Shown here: in pieces, positions 8,177 to 16,277 of the stretch | Numbering within the stretch: position 1 is the first letter of the stretch | Layout of the letters: each line of letters begins with the position of its first letter | Origin: Micromonospora eburnea | Lineage (GTDB): Bacteria > Actinomycetota > Actinomycetes > Mycobacteriales > Micromonosporaceae | Length of the DNA: 64,000 nucleotides | Assembly (NCBI RefSeq): GCF_900090225.1 | Contig: NZ_FMHY01000002.1 | Location: 6,200,001-6,264,000, forward strand | Reading direction: 5' to 3' | Notes under the pieces: model-generated | The model's input: only the letters and a program-made list of their open reading frames with translations | What the model was told of the DNA's origin: nothing | Databases searched by the model: none | Made by a program: the position numbers and the translations under genes

Positions 8177-8609
8177 GCCGCGACCGCAGGACCAGCCGTA
8201 CCCAGACCACCCCGAAGGCTCCCAGCCCGACCAGGAGCGCCCCGCCGATCAGGACCGGCGCGACCAGCCAGACGGACAGTTGGCTGGTGGCCCGCTCGCC
8301 GTTGCCCCAGCCCTGAATCTCCGTGCCGGCCCGTAGCTGCGTACCGTCGACCGGCCCGGACACGACGCGCCCGTCGCCCAGCCGCCAACTGCCCCGGCAG
8401 GCCTGCGTGGCCTTCGGTCCGCTCAGGTCGCAGGACTCGACCCGGACGGTCACTCGTTCCGCCGCGATCGCCTGCCGGGCGAACACCACGGGCAGCACCA
8501 GGGCGGCCGCGATCAGCAGAAACGGGACGAGCATCCGCTGCCAGCCGGGCCGAGTCGCCATCCGCGCGGTATATCCATCAGGGACGGATGCCGGGAGGTG
8601 GGATGCCAT
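8148..8609 (-). CDS. Two-helix membrane protein of unknown function
   Basis: A 153-residue ORF. If translation starts at the internal Met17 (near 8561) the protein begins MATRPGWQRM and goes straight into a membrane helix (LVPFLLIAAALVLPVVFA). A ~70-residue outer domain with two Cys residues (ESCDLSG and TQACRG) follows, possibly disulfide-bonded, then a second helix (LSVWLVAPVLIGGALLVGLG) and a basic tail. I do not recognise the family. It lies opposite to and between the YbaB-like and WXG-like genes, and may belong to the same cell-envelope module. The outer start is the longest possibility. Confidence 0.6.
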   Translation of the reverse strand: MASHLPASVPDGYTARMATRPGWQRMLVPFLLIAAALVLPVVFARQAIAAERVTVRVESCDLSGPKATQACRGSWRLGDGRVVSGPVDGTQLRAGTEIQGWGNGERATSQLSVWLVAPVLIGGALLVGLGAFGVVWVRLVLRSRRAGGGTTGR

Positions 8610-8710
8610 GCTCGGGAGGCTACCAGCGCCGGATCAGCCCACAATGGGCGATCTTGCTAGGCTCGGGCGCCGGCCGCACCGACAGGCAGCGCCGCACCGG
8701 GGGAGAAATC

Positions 8711-9004
8711 ATGATCGACGTTGACGTGCGGGCGATCCGCTCGATGGCCGAGGCGGTCGTACGGCAGACCGCGCCGGGCCTGGAGGCGGCTTCCGCCCGG
8801 TTGCAGGAGACCCGGGCCATCGAGCACAGCAACTTCACCTCGGTGGTTCCGCAGCTCGCGGTCGCCTACGTCGGCGCGGTGGAGTTCATGGAGGAGGAGC
8901 TGCGCACGAAGCTCACCCACCTCACCGAGATCCAGTCCCGGCTCAACCGCACCGCCGACAACTGGGAAGCGGCGGATCAGTCGAGCACCATCATGATCGC
9001 CTGA
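8711..9004 (+). CDS. Small WXG100-like (ESAT-6/EspC-type) protein
   Basis: A 97-residue helical protein without signal peptide. Its size, the mid-protein turn and the C-terminal NRTADNWEAADQ are typical of WXG100-superfamily export substrates, though the exact WxG turn is absent. It starts at an ATG with GGAG 6 bases upstream and lies 12 bases before a larger WXG-like gene, so the two probably form an operon. WXG100 proteins usually leave the cell through type VII secretion as helical hairpin pairs; no EccC-type ATPase is visible in this window. Confidence 0.72.
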   Translation: MIDVDVRAIRSMAEAVVRQTAPGLEAASARLQETRAIEHSNFTSVVPQLAVAYVGAVEFMEEELRTKLTHLTEIQSRLNRTADNWEAADQSSTIMIA

Positions 9005-9016
9005 GGTGAGAACGGC

Positions 9017-9913
9017 ATGGCCCAGATAAGCAGCTCGGCGGCGGCCGCCAAGATCGCCCTGGTGGAGATCTCGATCGCCGCCGCGGTCATTCCGGCGGCC
9101 TGGCCGGTCGCCCAGATCGTCTACTTCAACCAGTGCGACCCAGAGGCGATGATGGATGTCGCCGGTAAGTGGATCGAGCTCGCCAACCAGCTCGGTTCCG
9201 CCCGGGAGGGCCTGGACGACGCGGTTGGCGCCGTGTTGCCGACCCAGTGGAGCGGCGAGGACCGGGACGCCTTCGACCGCCACATCCGGGCGTACGACAT
9301 CCAGGTGGTCGGCAGCCAGGTGGTCGCCGTCACGGTCGCCGTGACCCTGATCGCCGTCGGCGTGGCGCTGCTCTGCCTGGTCATCGCGTACACCGTGGTC
9401 TGCACGGTCCTCTTCGCCTTCGCCGTCTTCATCGCGGCGGCGGCGGCCACCGTGGTCGGCGCGCCCGCGGCGGCCTCCGCCGAGGCGACCGCCAACTCGT
9501 TCGCCGCCTCCGCGCTGGCCCTGTTGAAGAGCCTTGAGGCGACCGCCGAGGTGATCGCCACCGGCGGCGCCGCGACCGTCGGAGCCGCACTGGCCGTCGA
9601 CGTCGGGATGCAGTTGGGCACCGGGAACACCGACGTGTTGAAGAACCTCGTCCAGGCCACCATCGACGGGCTGGACAACGTGGCCGTCGGGTTCCTCTCC
9701 AAGTGGGAGCGGGACTTCGTCGGCTACGGGATCCACAACAGTGGCAAGCACGTCGCGGGCTCGCCCAACGGGCCGGGATCCCTGATGTTCGGCCTCCTGA
9801 CGCAGATCGCGCCGGCCGGTGACGACGGCGAGGGAAACACCGTCTTCGGCCCGGGCGGCATCGTGGACAACATCTGGTCGCTGGGCTTCGACGGCGACGC
9901 CTGGAACCACTGA
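9017..9913 (+). CDS. WXG100-domain protein with central membrane segments
   Basis: A 298-residue protein. Residues ~45-98 form a WXG-like hairpin with QWSGEDRDAFDRH. Before it is a hydrophobic Ala-rich stretch; after it two membrane helices (VVAVTVAVTLIAVGVALLCL and VVCTVLFAFAVFIAAAAATV) and an Ala-rich helical stretch. The last ~90 residues are polar and glycine-rich (GYGIHNSGKHVAGSPNGPGS), without a toxin motif I can recognise. The architecture recalls PPE/EspB-like or polymorphic-toxin carrier proteins, but the function is unknown. It is co-oriented with the 97-residue WXG-like gene 12 bases upstream. Confidence 0.7.
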   Translation: MAQISSSAAAAKIALVEISIAAAVIPAAWPVAQIVYFNQCDPEAMMDVAGKWIELANQLGSAREGLDDAVGAVLPTQWSGEDRDAFDRHIRAYDIQVVGSQVVAVTVAVTLIAVGVALLCLVIAYTVVCTVLFAFAVFIAAAAATVVGAPAAASAEATANSFAASALALLKSLEATAEVIATGGAATVGAALAVDVGMQLGTGNTDVLKNLVQATIDGLDNVAVGFLSKWERDFVGYGIHNSGKHVAGSPNGPGSLMFGLLTQIAPAGDDGEGNTVFGPGGIVDNIWSLGFDGDAWNH

Positions 9914-9953
9914 CCCGGCCGCGCCGGCCCTTCCAGGACGGGTCGGACGGCGC

Positions 9954-10001
9954 ACGCCTCGCTTCCCGGGCGCTCCGCAGCCGCCCAGGGAAGCGGGGCG
10001 T
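9954..10001. terminator. Bidirectional hairpin between WXG gene and purC
   Basis: A near-perfect inverted repeat of about 18 bases per arm (left arm CGCCTCGCTTCCCGGGCG) ends at the purC stop codon. It can serve both convergent genes. No long T run follows. Confidence 0.6.
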
Positions 10002-10834
10002 CAGGCCCAGCGGTTGCCGGTCAGCTTCTCGTAGACGTCGACGTAGCGCGCCCGGGTCGCCTCGACCACCTCGGCCGGCACCTCGGGGGCCGGCGGTTGC
10101 CGGTCCCAGCCGCTGCCGGTGGCCCAGTCGCGGACGTACTGCTTGTCGTAGGAGAACTGGGCCCGGCCCGGCTGGTACGACTCGGCGGGCCAGAACCGGG
10201 ACGAGTCGGAGGTGAGCAGCTCGTCGGCGAGGACCAGGCTGCCGTCCGGCGCCCAGCCCAGCTCGATCTTGGTGTCGGCGACCAGAATGCCCCGATCGGC
10301 AGCGATCTCCGCGCCGCGTCGGTAGACGTCGAGGGTGATCTGCCGCAGCCGCTCGGCGGTCTCCGCGCCGAGCTTGTCGACCACCTGCGCGTAGGTGATC
10401 GGCTCGTCGTGCTCGCCCTTGGGCGCCTTCGTCGACGGAGTGAAGATCGGCTCGGGCAGGATCGACGCCTCCACCAGGCCCCGGGGCAGCTCGACACCGG
10501 AGACCGCGCCGGTGCGCTGGTACTCCGTGAACCCGCCGCCGGTGAGGTAGCCCCGGGCCACGCACTCGACCGGGACCATCTCCAGCCGCCGGCAGCGGAT
10601 CGCCCGGCCGGCGAACTCCGCCGGCACGTCGGTGGCCGAGATCACGTGGTTTGGCACCAGGTCGGCGAGCTGCTCGAACCACCACAGCGACAGGGCGGTG
10701 AGCAACCGGCCCTTGTCCGGGATCGGGGTCGGCAGCGCCACGTCGTAGATGGAGATCCGGTCGGAGGCGACCAGGAGCAGGTCGTCGCCGTCGGCGTACA
10801 CGTCCCGGACCTTGCCCGAGTGCAGAAGTTCCAC
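10001..10834 (-). CDS. purC: Phosphoribosylaminoimidazole-succinocarboxamide synthase
   Basis: A 277-residue SAICAR synthetase, joining CAIR and aspartate with ATP in purine synthesis. Landmarks are the start region ELLHSGKVRDVY, LLVASDRISIYD, IPDKGRLLTALS, the signature VECVARGYLTGGGF, and LADTKIELGW-type acidic residues in ILVADTKIELGW. The GTG at 10834 gives the usual N-terminus; the frame is open upstream but that part has no homologous character. The gene stands alone, diverging from the binding-protein gene at 10990. Confidence 0.95.
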   Translation of the reverse strand: MELLHSGKVRDVYADGDDLLLVASDRISIYDVALPTPIPDKGRLLTALSLWWFEQLADLVPNHVISATDVPAEFAGRAIRCRRLEMVPVECVARGYLTGGGFTEYQRTGAVSGVELPRGLVEASILPEPIFTPSTKAPKGEHDEPITYAQVVDKLGAETAERLRQITLDVYRRGAEIAADRGILVADTKIELGWAPDGSLVLADELLTSDSSRFWPAESYQPGRAQFSYDKQYVRDWATGSGWDRQPPAPEVPAEVVEATRARYVDVYEKLTGNRWA

Positions 10835-10920
10835 GGCGCCTAGTACACCACGCGACCGGACCCTCGCCCGGTGCGGCCACCGGCCGTCCCGCCGGCACGA
10901 TCGACGGCACCGGCCCGGCG

Positions 10921-10950
10921 TTGACACCGTCGCCCGCGCCCTGGGTAAAT
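10921..10950 (+). promoter_or_regulatory. Probable sigma-70-type promoter of the binding-protein gene
   Basis: A perfect TTGACA (10921-10926) is followed after 18 bases by GTAAAT (10945-10950). Transcription would begin near 10957, about 33 bases before the GTG at 10990. This also argues against starting the protein at the in-frame TTG at 10921. Confidence 0.65.
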
Positions 10951-10989
10951 GATCCGTACGCCGCAGCCGCCCCGCTCCAGGAGAGCCCC

Positions 10990-12309
10990 GTGCGCACTCC
11001 GCAGCCCGTGCCCCGTCCCCACGTCGACCGGCGGCGGATCCTCGGCGCGCTGGCCGGGCTGCCGCTGCTCGCCGGCGGGCTGGCCGGCTGCGGGCCGGAG
11101 GAGGACGCCCGGGTCGACGACGGGCCGGTCGAGCTGTCGGTGTTCTGGTGGGGCGGGACCCGCCGGTCCACCGCGACCGAGCAGGCGCTGCGCCTCTACT
11201 CGCAGCAGAACCCCCGGGTCCGGTTCCGGTTCACCTCGCAGGGTCTCACCGGCTACTACGACCGGCTGGCCACCCAGGCCACCGGGGGCAACGTGCCCGA
11301 CCTGTTCCAGATCGACGACACGGTGCTCACCGAGTACGCCCAGCGGGAGATCGTCCTCGACCTCGACCCGTACGTCGCCGACCAGCGGCTCGACCTGAGC
11401 GGCCTGCCGGAGCACCTGGCCCGCTACGGCCAGGTGGAGGGCCGGACCAGGGCTGTCCCCGCCGCGCAGACCAACGCCACGCTCGTCTACAACCGCGACC
11501 TGCTACGCCGCCTGCGGCTGCCTGAGCCAGGCGCCGGGATGCCGTGGAAGGACTACCTGCAGTGGGCCGCCCGGGTCACCCGGGATTCCGGCAACCGGGT
11601 GGCCGGCATGATGGACGCCTCCGGCGACTACCGGGCGCTCTGGCTCTGGCTGCGGGGCCAGGGCGGCGAGCTCTACCGGGGGCGACAGCTCGGCTTCAGC
11701 TCGGCCGAACTGCTCGACTGGTTCGAGTTCTGGGAGGTGGCCCGCCTCAACCGGGCCACGACCACCGGCGGGCTGGTGGAGCTGACGGACAGCGGCGAGT
11801 TGACCCGCCAGCCCGTGGTCACCGGGCAGGCCGCGGCGTCCTTCGCCTGGTCGCACGAGCTGCCGGAACTCCAGCGGCTCACCGACGACGAGCTGGGCAT
11901 GACCACGTTTCCGGGCCCCCCGGCCGCCCAGTGGCCCCGGGCGTCGATGTACTGGGCGGCCTTCCGGGGCACCCGCCACCCTGAGCTGGTGATCGACGTG
12001 ATCAACTTCCTGACCACCAACGTGGCGGCCGGTCGGGTCCTCGGCACCGAGCGCGGCCTGAACGCCAGCGTCCCGGTCCGGCGGTTCGTCGAGCAGGACA
12101 TCACCGACCGGTCGGGAAAGCGGGTGGCGGCTCTCGGCGCCGACCTGGCCGACCTGATGGGGCCCGCGCCCGCGCCGCCGCCGAAGGGGCACGCGCGGGT
12201 GCGTACTCTGCTCGTCGCCGCCGCCGAGAGCATCCGCACCAAGTCGTCGGGCGCCCGGGCGGCGACCTCCCGCTTCATGGCCCAGGCGAACGCGGCCCTG
12301 GCCGAGTGA
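10990..12309 (+). CDS. Family 1 extracellular solute-binding lipoprotein
   Basis: A 439-residue lipoprotein of the sugar-type (SBP family 1) class. The N-terminus has RRR (DRRRILGALAG), a hydrophobic core and the lipobox LAGC, so export may use the Tat route. Typical SBP_1 segments follow: ELSVFWWGGTRR, GNVPDLFQIDD, QTNATLVYNRDLLRR and PWKDYLQWAARV. The GTG at 10990 has AGGAG 6 bases upstream. No permease or ATPase gene is adjacent, so its transporter must be encoded elsewhere. The substrate is probably a sugar or oligosaccharide, from family only. Confidence 0.87.
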   Translation: MRTPQPVPRPHVDRRRILGALAGLPLLAGGLAGCGPEEDARVDDGPVELSVFWWGGTRRSTATEQALRLYSQQNPRVRFRFTSQGLTGYYDRLATQATGGNVPDLFQIDDTVLTEYAQREIVLDLDPYVADQRLDLSGLPEHLARYGQVEGRTRAVPAAQTNATLVYNRDLLRRLRLPEPGAGMPWKDYLQWAARVTRDSGNRVAGMMDASGDYRALWLWLRGQGGELYRGRQLGFSSAELLDWFEFWEVARLNRATTTGGLVELTDSGELTRQPVVTGQAAASFAWSHELPELQRLTDDELGMTTFPGPPAAQWPRASMYWAAFRGTRHPELVIDVINFLTTNVAAGRVLGTERGLNASVPVRRFVEQDITDRSGKRVAALGADLADLMGPAPAPPPKGHARVRTLLVAAAESIRTKSSGARAATSRFMAQANAALAE

Positions 12310-12383
12310 CCACCGCCGCTCCCGGGCCGGGCGGCCCGGGAGCGCGGACGCACCCGGCGTGCCGAACGGGCCGGACGGTGCGC

Positions 12384-12635
12384 TCAGCGCGGCGGGCCAC
12401 TCCGGCGGCGGGTCAGCCGCATCAGCAGGAGCACCAGCAGCACGACCACCCCGACCACCACCAGGCAGCAGAACAGCCCGAGGAAGCCGAAGCCGCCCCG
12501 GCGCCGCCGGGCGGCTTCCACCACCAGCTCGCCGGTGCCCGTGGACGCCCACGCCGCGACCGGCACGAACACCGACAGCACGATCCCGCCGAGGACCGCA
12601 CCGAGCCGGCCCCACCACCTGTTCCAAGCAGACAT
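12384..12635 (-). CDS. Small two-helix membrane protein
   Basis: An 83-residue protein beginning MSAWNRWWGRLG. It has a signal-peptide-like first helix (AVLGGIVLSVFVPVAAWA), a short basic segment rich in Arg, and a second helix (LFCCLVVVGVVVLLVLLLM) before an Arg-rich tail. The ATG at 12635 is preceded by GAGG at good distance; the frame stays open upstream to 12716. No family recognised. It converges with the binding-protein gene. Confidence 0.6.
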   Translation of the reverse strand: MSAWNRWWGRLGAVLGGIVLSVFVPVAAWASTGTGELVVEAARRRRGGFGFLGLFCCLVVVGVVVLLVLLLMRLTRRRSGPPR

Positions 12636-12696
12636 GACCCCATCCTCGCCGAAGAGCGCAACCAGAAAGAACCGGACCACGCTGGGCTGGAACAGA

Positions 12697-12730
12697 CGAA
12701 AGGCCCCGGAGCGCACTCCGGGGCCTTTCG
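12697..12730 (-). terminator. Intrinsic terminator after first tRNA-fMet
   Basis: The inverted repeat CGAAAGGCCCCGGAG / CTCCGGGGCCTTTCG with a 4-base loop lies 8 bases beyond the 3' end of the minus-strand tRNA. It is strong and would stop tRNA transcription. Confidence 0.8.
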
Positions 12731-12737
12731 TGACGAG

Positions 12738-12811
12738 TAGCGGGGACAGGATTTGAACCTGCGACCTCTGGGTTATGAGCCCAGCGAGCTACCGAGCTGC
12801 TCCACCCCGCG
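12738..12811 (-). tRNA. Initiator tRNA-fMet (CAT), copy without encoded CCA
   Basis: A 74-base cloverleaf on the minus strand with anticodon CAT. Initiator features are visible: the 5' end CGCGGGGTGGAGCAG, an unpaired first base (C1 opposite T72) and three GC pairs at the base of the anticodon stem (GGG / CCC around CTCATAA). The T arm reads GGTTCAAATCC. The genome continues with CTC after the discriminator A, so CCA must be added after transcription. Confidence 0.93.
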
Positions 12812-12897
12812 TCGGCTCGTACAGCTTATCGCATCGCCGCAGTGGAGATCAGCCGGGTCCGACGATCGCCACCGCAGCCGCGAAGGACGGGAGAAAC

Positions 12898-12931
12898 GGA
12901 ACGGCCCCGAGGAAATCCTCGGGGCCGTTCC
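12898..12931 (-). terminator. Intrinsic terminator after second tRNA-fMet
   Basis: A perfect 16-bp inverted repeat (GGAACGGCCCCGAGGA with its complement) and a 2-base centre lies 4-7 bases past the tRNA 3' end. It separates the two tRNA genes into independent units. Confidence 0.8.
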
Positions 12932-12938
12932 GGCGTGG

Positions 12939-13012
12939 TAGCGGGGACAGGATTTGAACCTGCGACCTCTGGGTTATGAGCCCAGCGAGCTACCGAGCTG
13001 CTCCACCCCGCG
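12939..13012 (-). tRNA. Initiator tRNA-fMet (CAT), copy followed by encoded CCA
   Basis: The mature 74-base sequence is identical to that at 12738-12811, with CAT anticodon and the same initiator features. Here the discriminator A is followed directly by CCA in the genome (12936-12938). Two tandem copies on the same strand, each with its own terminator, suggest a recent duplication. Confidence 0.93.
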
Positions 13013-13100
13013 TCGGTCCGTTAACAGTAGCGCACGGACCCCAGCGGGCGCAAAACGGCCCCATCCCAGGCCCGGGCGTACGCCCCCTGGAAGACGACGA

Positions 13101-13145
13101 GAGCCCGCGGCCCGGGACCGCTACGGGTCTTCGGGCCGCGGGCTC
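13101..13145 (-). terminator. Hairpin downstream of UPF0182 gene
   Basis: A perfect 14-bp inverted repeat (GAGCCCGCGGCCCG with its complement) with a 17-base loop lies 17 bases past the stop of the UPF0182 gene. The minus strand downstream is moderately T-rich (TCGTCGTCTTCC). Confidence 0.6.
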
Positions 13146-13161
13146 GGTGGTCGGGCCGGCG

Positions 13162-16152
13162 TCAGCCGTTCGGTGACGGCGAGGGCGAGGCCGGCGGCGA
13201 CGCGGACGGGCTCGCGCTGGACGACGCGGCGGGCGACGGATTGGCCGCCGCCTGCGCCTGCTGGAACGCGGCCATCGCCTCGTCCAGCGCCTTCAACGCC
13301 CGGCCGTACCGCTCGAAGTCACCGGACGTCTGGGCGGCCTTCACCTCGGCGATGGCACTCTGCACCTTGTCGGCGGCCTGGGCCAGCTCGCCGGTGAGCA
13401 CCGGCGGGTTGGTGCCACCGTCGGTCGGCGGAGTCCCACCGGTCGGCGGGGTACCGCCCGGCGCGGGCGAGTTGCCAGCCCCCCGCTTGCCCTTCTCGAC
13501 GAGCTGCTTGATGCCGTCGTTGATGTTGTTCGCCAGCACCACGTACGAGCTGCCGTCGCCGTACGAGAGCAGCACCTTCTGCAACAGCGGGAACGCGTCC
13601 TGCTGGTTGCTCTTCACGTAGACCGGCTCGACGTAGAGCATGCCGTCGGCGAAGGGCAGCGAGAGCAGGTTGCCGTACTGCACCTGCGCCTGGTTGGACT
13701 GGAGCAGGTTGAGCTGCTGGCGGATGTCGCCGTCGTTGGTCATCTGCTGGTGCACCTGGACCGGGCCACCGGTCCGGGTCTGGTCCGGCAGCTCAAGCAC
13801 CTCCAGCTGTGGACGACCGTCGACGTACGACCCGGAGATCAGCGCGGCGAGGTTCTGCCGGCGGTTCGGGGTGACCGCGGAGGTGAGCTGGAAGCGTGGC
13901 CCCTCCTGGCCGGGGAACTGGGTGAAGAGGTAGTACGGCGGCTGCTTCTGCCCGCTGTCCGGCGCGTCCGGCGCGTTCGGCACCTCCCAGAAGTCCTGGC
14001 CGGAGTAGAAGTCGCCCGGGTCGGTCACGTGGAACCGGGTGAGCAGGTTGCGCTGCACCTTGAACAGGTCCGCCGGGTAGCGGAAGTGCGCGGCCAGCTC
14101 CGCCGTGATCTCGCTCTTCGGCCGCACCAGGTCGCCGCCGAACGCCTTGTTCCACGCCTTGAGCACCGGGTCGGTGTCGTCGAACTGGTAGAGCCGCACC
14201 GTGCCGTCGTACGCGTCGACCGTCGCCTTGACCGAGTTGCGGATGTAGTTGACGTTCTCCCGGGCGAGCTGGAAGGTGCCCCGCCCGGTCAGCTCGTCGG
14301 CCGTCTCGGTCTGGAGGTTGACCCGGTCGGCGTACGGGTAGGTCGCGGCCGTGGTGTAGCCGTCGATGATCCACAGGACCCGGCCGTTCACCACCGCCGG
14401 GTACGGGTCGCCGTCCACGGTGAGGAACGGCGCGACCTTCTCCACCCGGTCCCGCGGGTTGCGCACGTAGAGCAGCTTGGAGTCCTTGTTCACCGCCTCG
14501 GAGAGCAGGAAGTTCGACTCCTGCTCCTTGATCGCGTAGAGCAGCCGCCGGGTGAACGAGCCGATCTTGACGCCGCCCTTGCCCGTGTAGGTGTAGTACT
14601 GCTCGCCGCCCGTCGAGATCGGGCGGTCGAACTCCCCGTTGCGGTCGCCGGTCTGCCCGACGATCGCGTAGTCGTCGGCCGTCATCCGCTCGCCGTAGTA
14701 GATCCGCGGCTGCTCGGCCGGGATCTCCTCGGTCGTCGACGAGCAGCCCTGCGTCTCCTTCGCCGCCTCGCCCAGGAAGCCCGAGACGAAGTACGGCACG
14801 CCGTTGCAGACCTGGTTGGCGGGGGCGGCCACCAGGCCGTACCCGTGCGTGTAGACGGTGTGCCGGTTGATCCAGTTGCTCTGCTGCGGGGTCAGCTCGC
14901 TGTAGTTGATCTCCCGGAGGCCGACCACGTAGTCGGAGGTCTTGCCGTCGACCGTGTACCGGTCGATGTCCAGCTTCGCGCCGAAGTCGTAGAAGCCACG
15001 CACCTGCTGGAGCTGGGTGTACGTCTCGGAGACCAGCTGCGGGTCGAGCAGCCGGATGTTCGACACCACCGAGGTGTCGGTGGCCAGGCTCGCCGGCGGG
15101 ACAAGATTGCTCGCCGCGTACGCGCTGCTCTTCGCGCCGCTCAGCCCGTACGCCTCCCGGGTCGCCTCGATGCTGCGCTGGATGTACGGCGCCTCCTTGT
15201 CGCGGGCGCTCGGCTTCACCTCGAAGGTCTGCACCGCCCACGGGTAGATGCCGCCGATCGCCACGGCCGAGACGCCGAGCAGGGCGAGCGCGATGCCGGG
15301 CCAGACCAGGTTCCGCATCACCGCGTTGGAGAACACGATGATCGCGATGGCCACCACGATCGAGATGTACGCCAGGATCTCCTTTGCCGGGAGCAGGGCG
15401 TTCACGTCGGCGTAGCCGGCGCCGTAGAGCTTGGCACCCTCGTTGTACTCCAGCAGCATCGCCCGCCGGTCCAGCACGTACGCGACCGCCTTGAGCAGGA
15501 CGAAGACGGCGACCAACGTGCTCAGGTGGGCCCGGGCGGCGTTGGTCATCCGGTCGCCGACGCCCTGCAGCCGCACCCCGCCGTAGATGTAGTGCACGGC
15601 CAGCGCGCCGAGCAACGACAGCACCACCACGGTGAAGCCGACGCCGAGCAGGTAGCGCCAGAACGGCAGCTGGAAGACGTAGAACCCGACGTCGACGCCG
15701 AACTCCGGGTCCTTCACGTCGAAGTCCCCGCCGTTGCGGAACAGCATCCACTGGCCCCACCGGCTCTGCGCGGACAACCCGGCGAAGACCCCGATGGCGG
15801 CGGAGACCAGGGCGATCCAGGTACCGAGCCGGGGGCTCAGCAGCATCCGGTACCGCTCCAGGGTCGCCTGCTCGGGCGAGTGCGGGCGCAACTGGGGCCG
15901 CAGCCGGTGCGCCAGCCAGAGGTTGCCCGCGATGATCACCGCCAGGCCGACCCCGACCACGAGGAACAGCACCAGCCGGGTGACGAGGACCTCGGTGAAG
16001 ACCTGGGTGTAGTCGACCTCTTCGAACCAGAGCCAGTCGGTCCACGCGTTGACGCCCCAACCGAGGAGGGTGAACAGCAGGAACACCCCGATCAGGACCC
16101 CGATGGTGACGCGTCCGCGCCGGCTCATTCTCGGCAGGGGGCTGCTACGCAT
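13162..16152 (-). CDS. UPF0182 family large membrane protein
   Basis: A 996-residue protein with about seven membrane helices in the first ~320 residues (for example VTIGVLIGVFLLFTLLGWGV) and the family motif WTDWLWFEEVDYTQVF. A large extracytoplasmic region follows (PRIYYGERMTADDYAIVG and many Tyr/Asp-rich stretches). The C-terminus is a Ser/Pro/Ala-rich low-complexity tail. The family is conserved in actinobacteria and other phyla; its role is not established. I chose the ATG at 16152 (MRSSPLPRM); an upstream GTG at 16173 and a Met at 16131 are alternatives. The order UPF0182 then PDZ protease matches Rv3193c-Rv3194c in mycobacteria. Confidence 0.92.
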   Translation of the reverse strand: MRSSPLPRMSRRGRVTIGVLIGVFLLFTLLGWGVNAWTDWLWFEEVDYTQVFTEVLVTRLVLFLVVGVGLAVIIAGNLWLAHRLRPQLRPHSPEQATLERYRMLLSPRLGTWIALVSAAIGVFAGLSAQSRWGQWMLFRNGGDFDVKDPEFGVDVGFYVFQLPFWRYLLGVGFTVVVLSLLGALAVHYIYGGVRLQGVGDRMTNAARAHLSTLVAVFVLLKAVAYVLDRRAMLLEYNEGAKLYGAGYADVNALLPAKEILAYISIVVAIAIIVFSNAVMRNLVWPGIALALLGVSAVAIGGIYPWAVQTFEVKPSARDKEAPYIQRSIEATREAYGLSGAKSSAYAASNLVPPASLATDTSVVSNIRLLDPQLVSETYTQLQQVRGFYDFGAKLDIDRYTVDGKTSDYVVGLREINYSELTPQQSNWINRHTVYTHGYGLVAAPANQVCNGVPYFVSGFLGEAAKETQGCSSTTEEIPAEQPRIYYGERMTADDYAIVGQTGDRNGEFDRPISTGGEQYYTYTGKGGVKIGSFTRRLLYAIKEQESNFLLSEAVNKDSKLLYVRNPRDRVEKVAPFLTVDGDPYPAVVNGRVLWIIDGYTTAATYPYADRVNLQTETADELTGRGTFQLARENVNYIRNSVKATVDAYDGTVRLYQFDDTDPVLKAWNKAFGGDLVRPKSEITAELAAHFRYPADLFKVQRNLLTRFHVTDPGDFYSGQDFWEVPNAPDAPDSGQKQPPYYLFTQFPGQEGPRFQLTSAVTPNRRQNLAALISGSYVDGRPQLEVLELPDQTRTGGPVQVHQQMTNDGDIRQQLNLLQSNQAQVQYGNLLSLPFADGMLYVEPVYVKSNQQDAFPLLQKVLLSYGDGSSYVVLANNINDGIKQLVEKGKRGAGNSPAPGGTPPTGGTPPTDGGTNPPVLTGELAQAADKVQSAIAEVKAAQTSGDFERYGRALKALDEAMAAFQQAQAAANPSPAASSSASPSASPPASPSPSPNG

Positions 16153-16277
16153 GACCACTGTTTGGCTCCGCACGCTCGATGTGATCGGCTCCGACCAGGC
16201 ACCCAGAGTACGGGGTGTTCCTGAACACGTCGGGTCAAGGTCACGTCACGATCCTGCACGCGGTCACCGCGGACCCC

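Noticed and set aside
7581..9913. Polymorphic toxin-immunity locus
   Set aside because: The C-terminal domain of the large WXG protein shows no nuclease, deaminase or ADP-ribosyltransferase motif, and no immunity-like gene follows.
10921..10989. Longer N-terminus for the family 1 binding protein
   Set aside because: The first bases are a TTGACA promoter box, and the GTG at 10990 has AGGAG and opens directly into a lipoprotein signal.
12753..12957. Short open frames starting MNLRPLGYEPSEL
   Set aside because: They run through the antisense strand of the two tRNA-fMet genes.
13750..16224. Long plus-strand open frame antisense to UPF0182
   Set aside because: Its Arg/Val/Gly/His-rich translation is a typical shadow of high-GC coding sequence; the minus-strand frame has clear membrane helices and family motifs.
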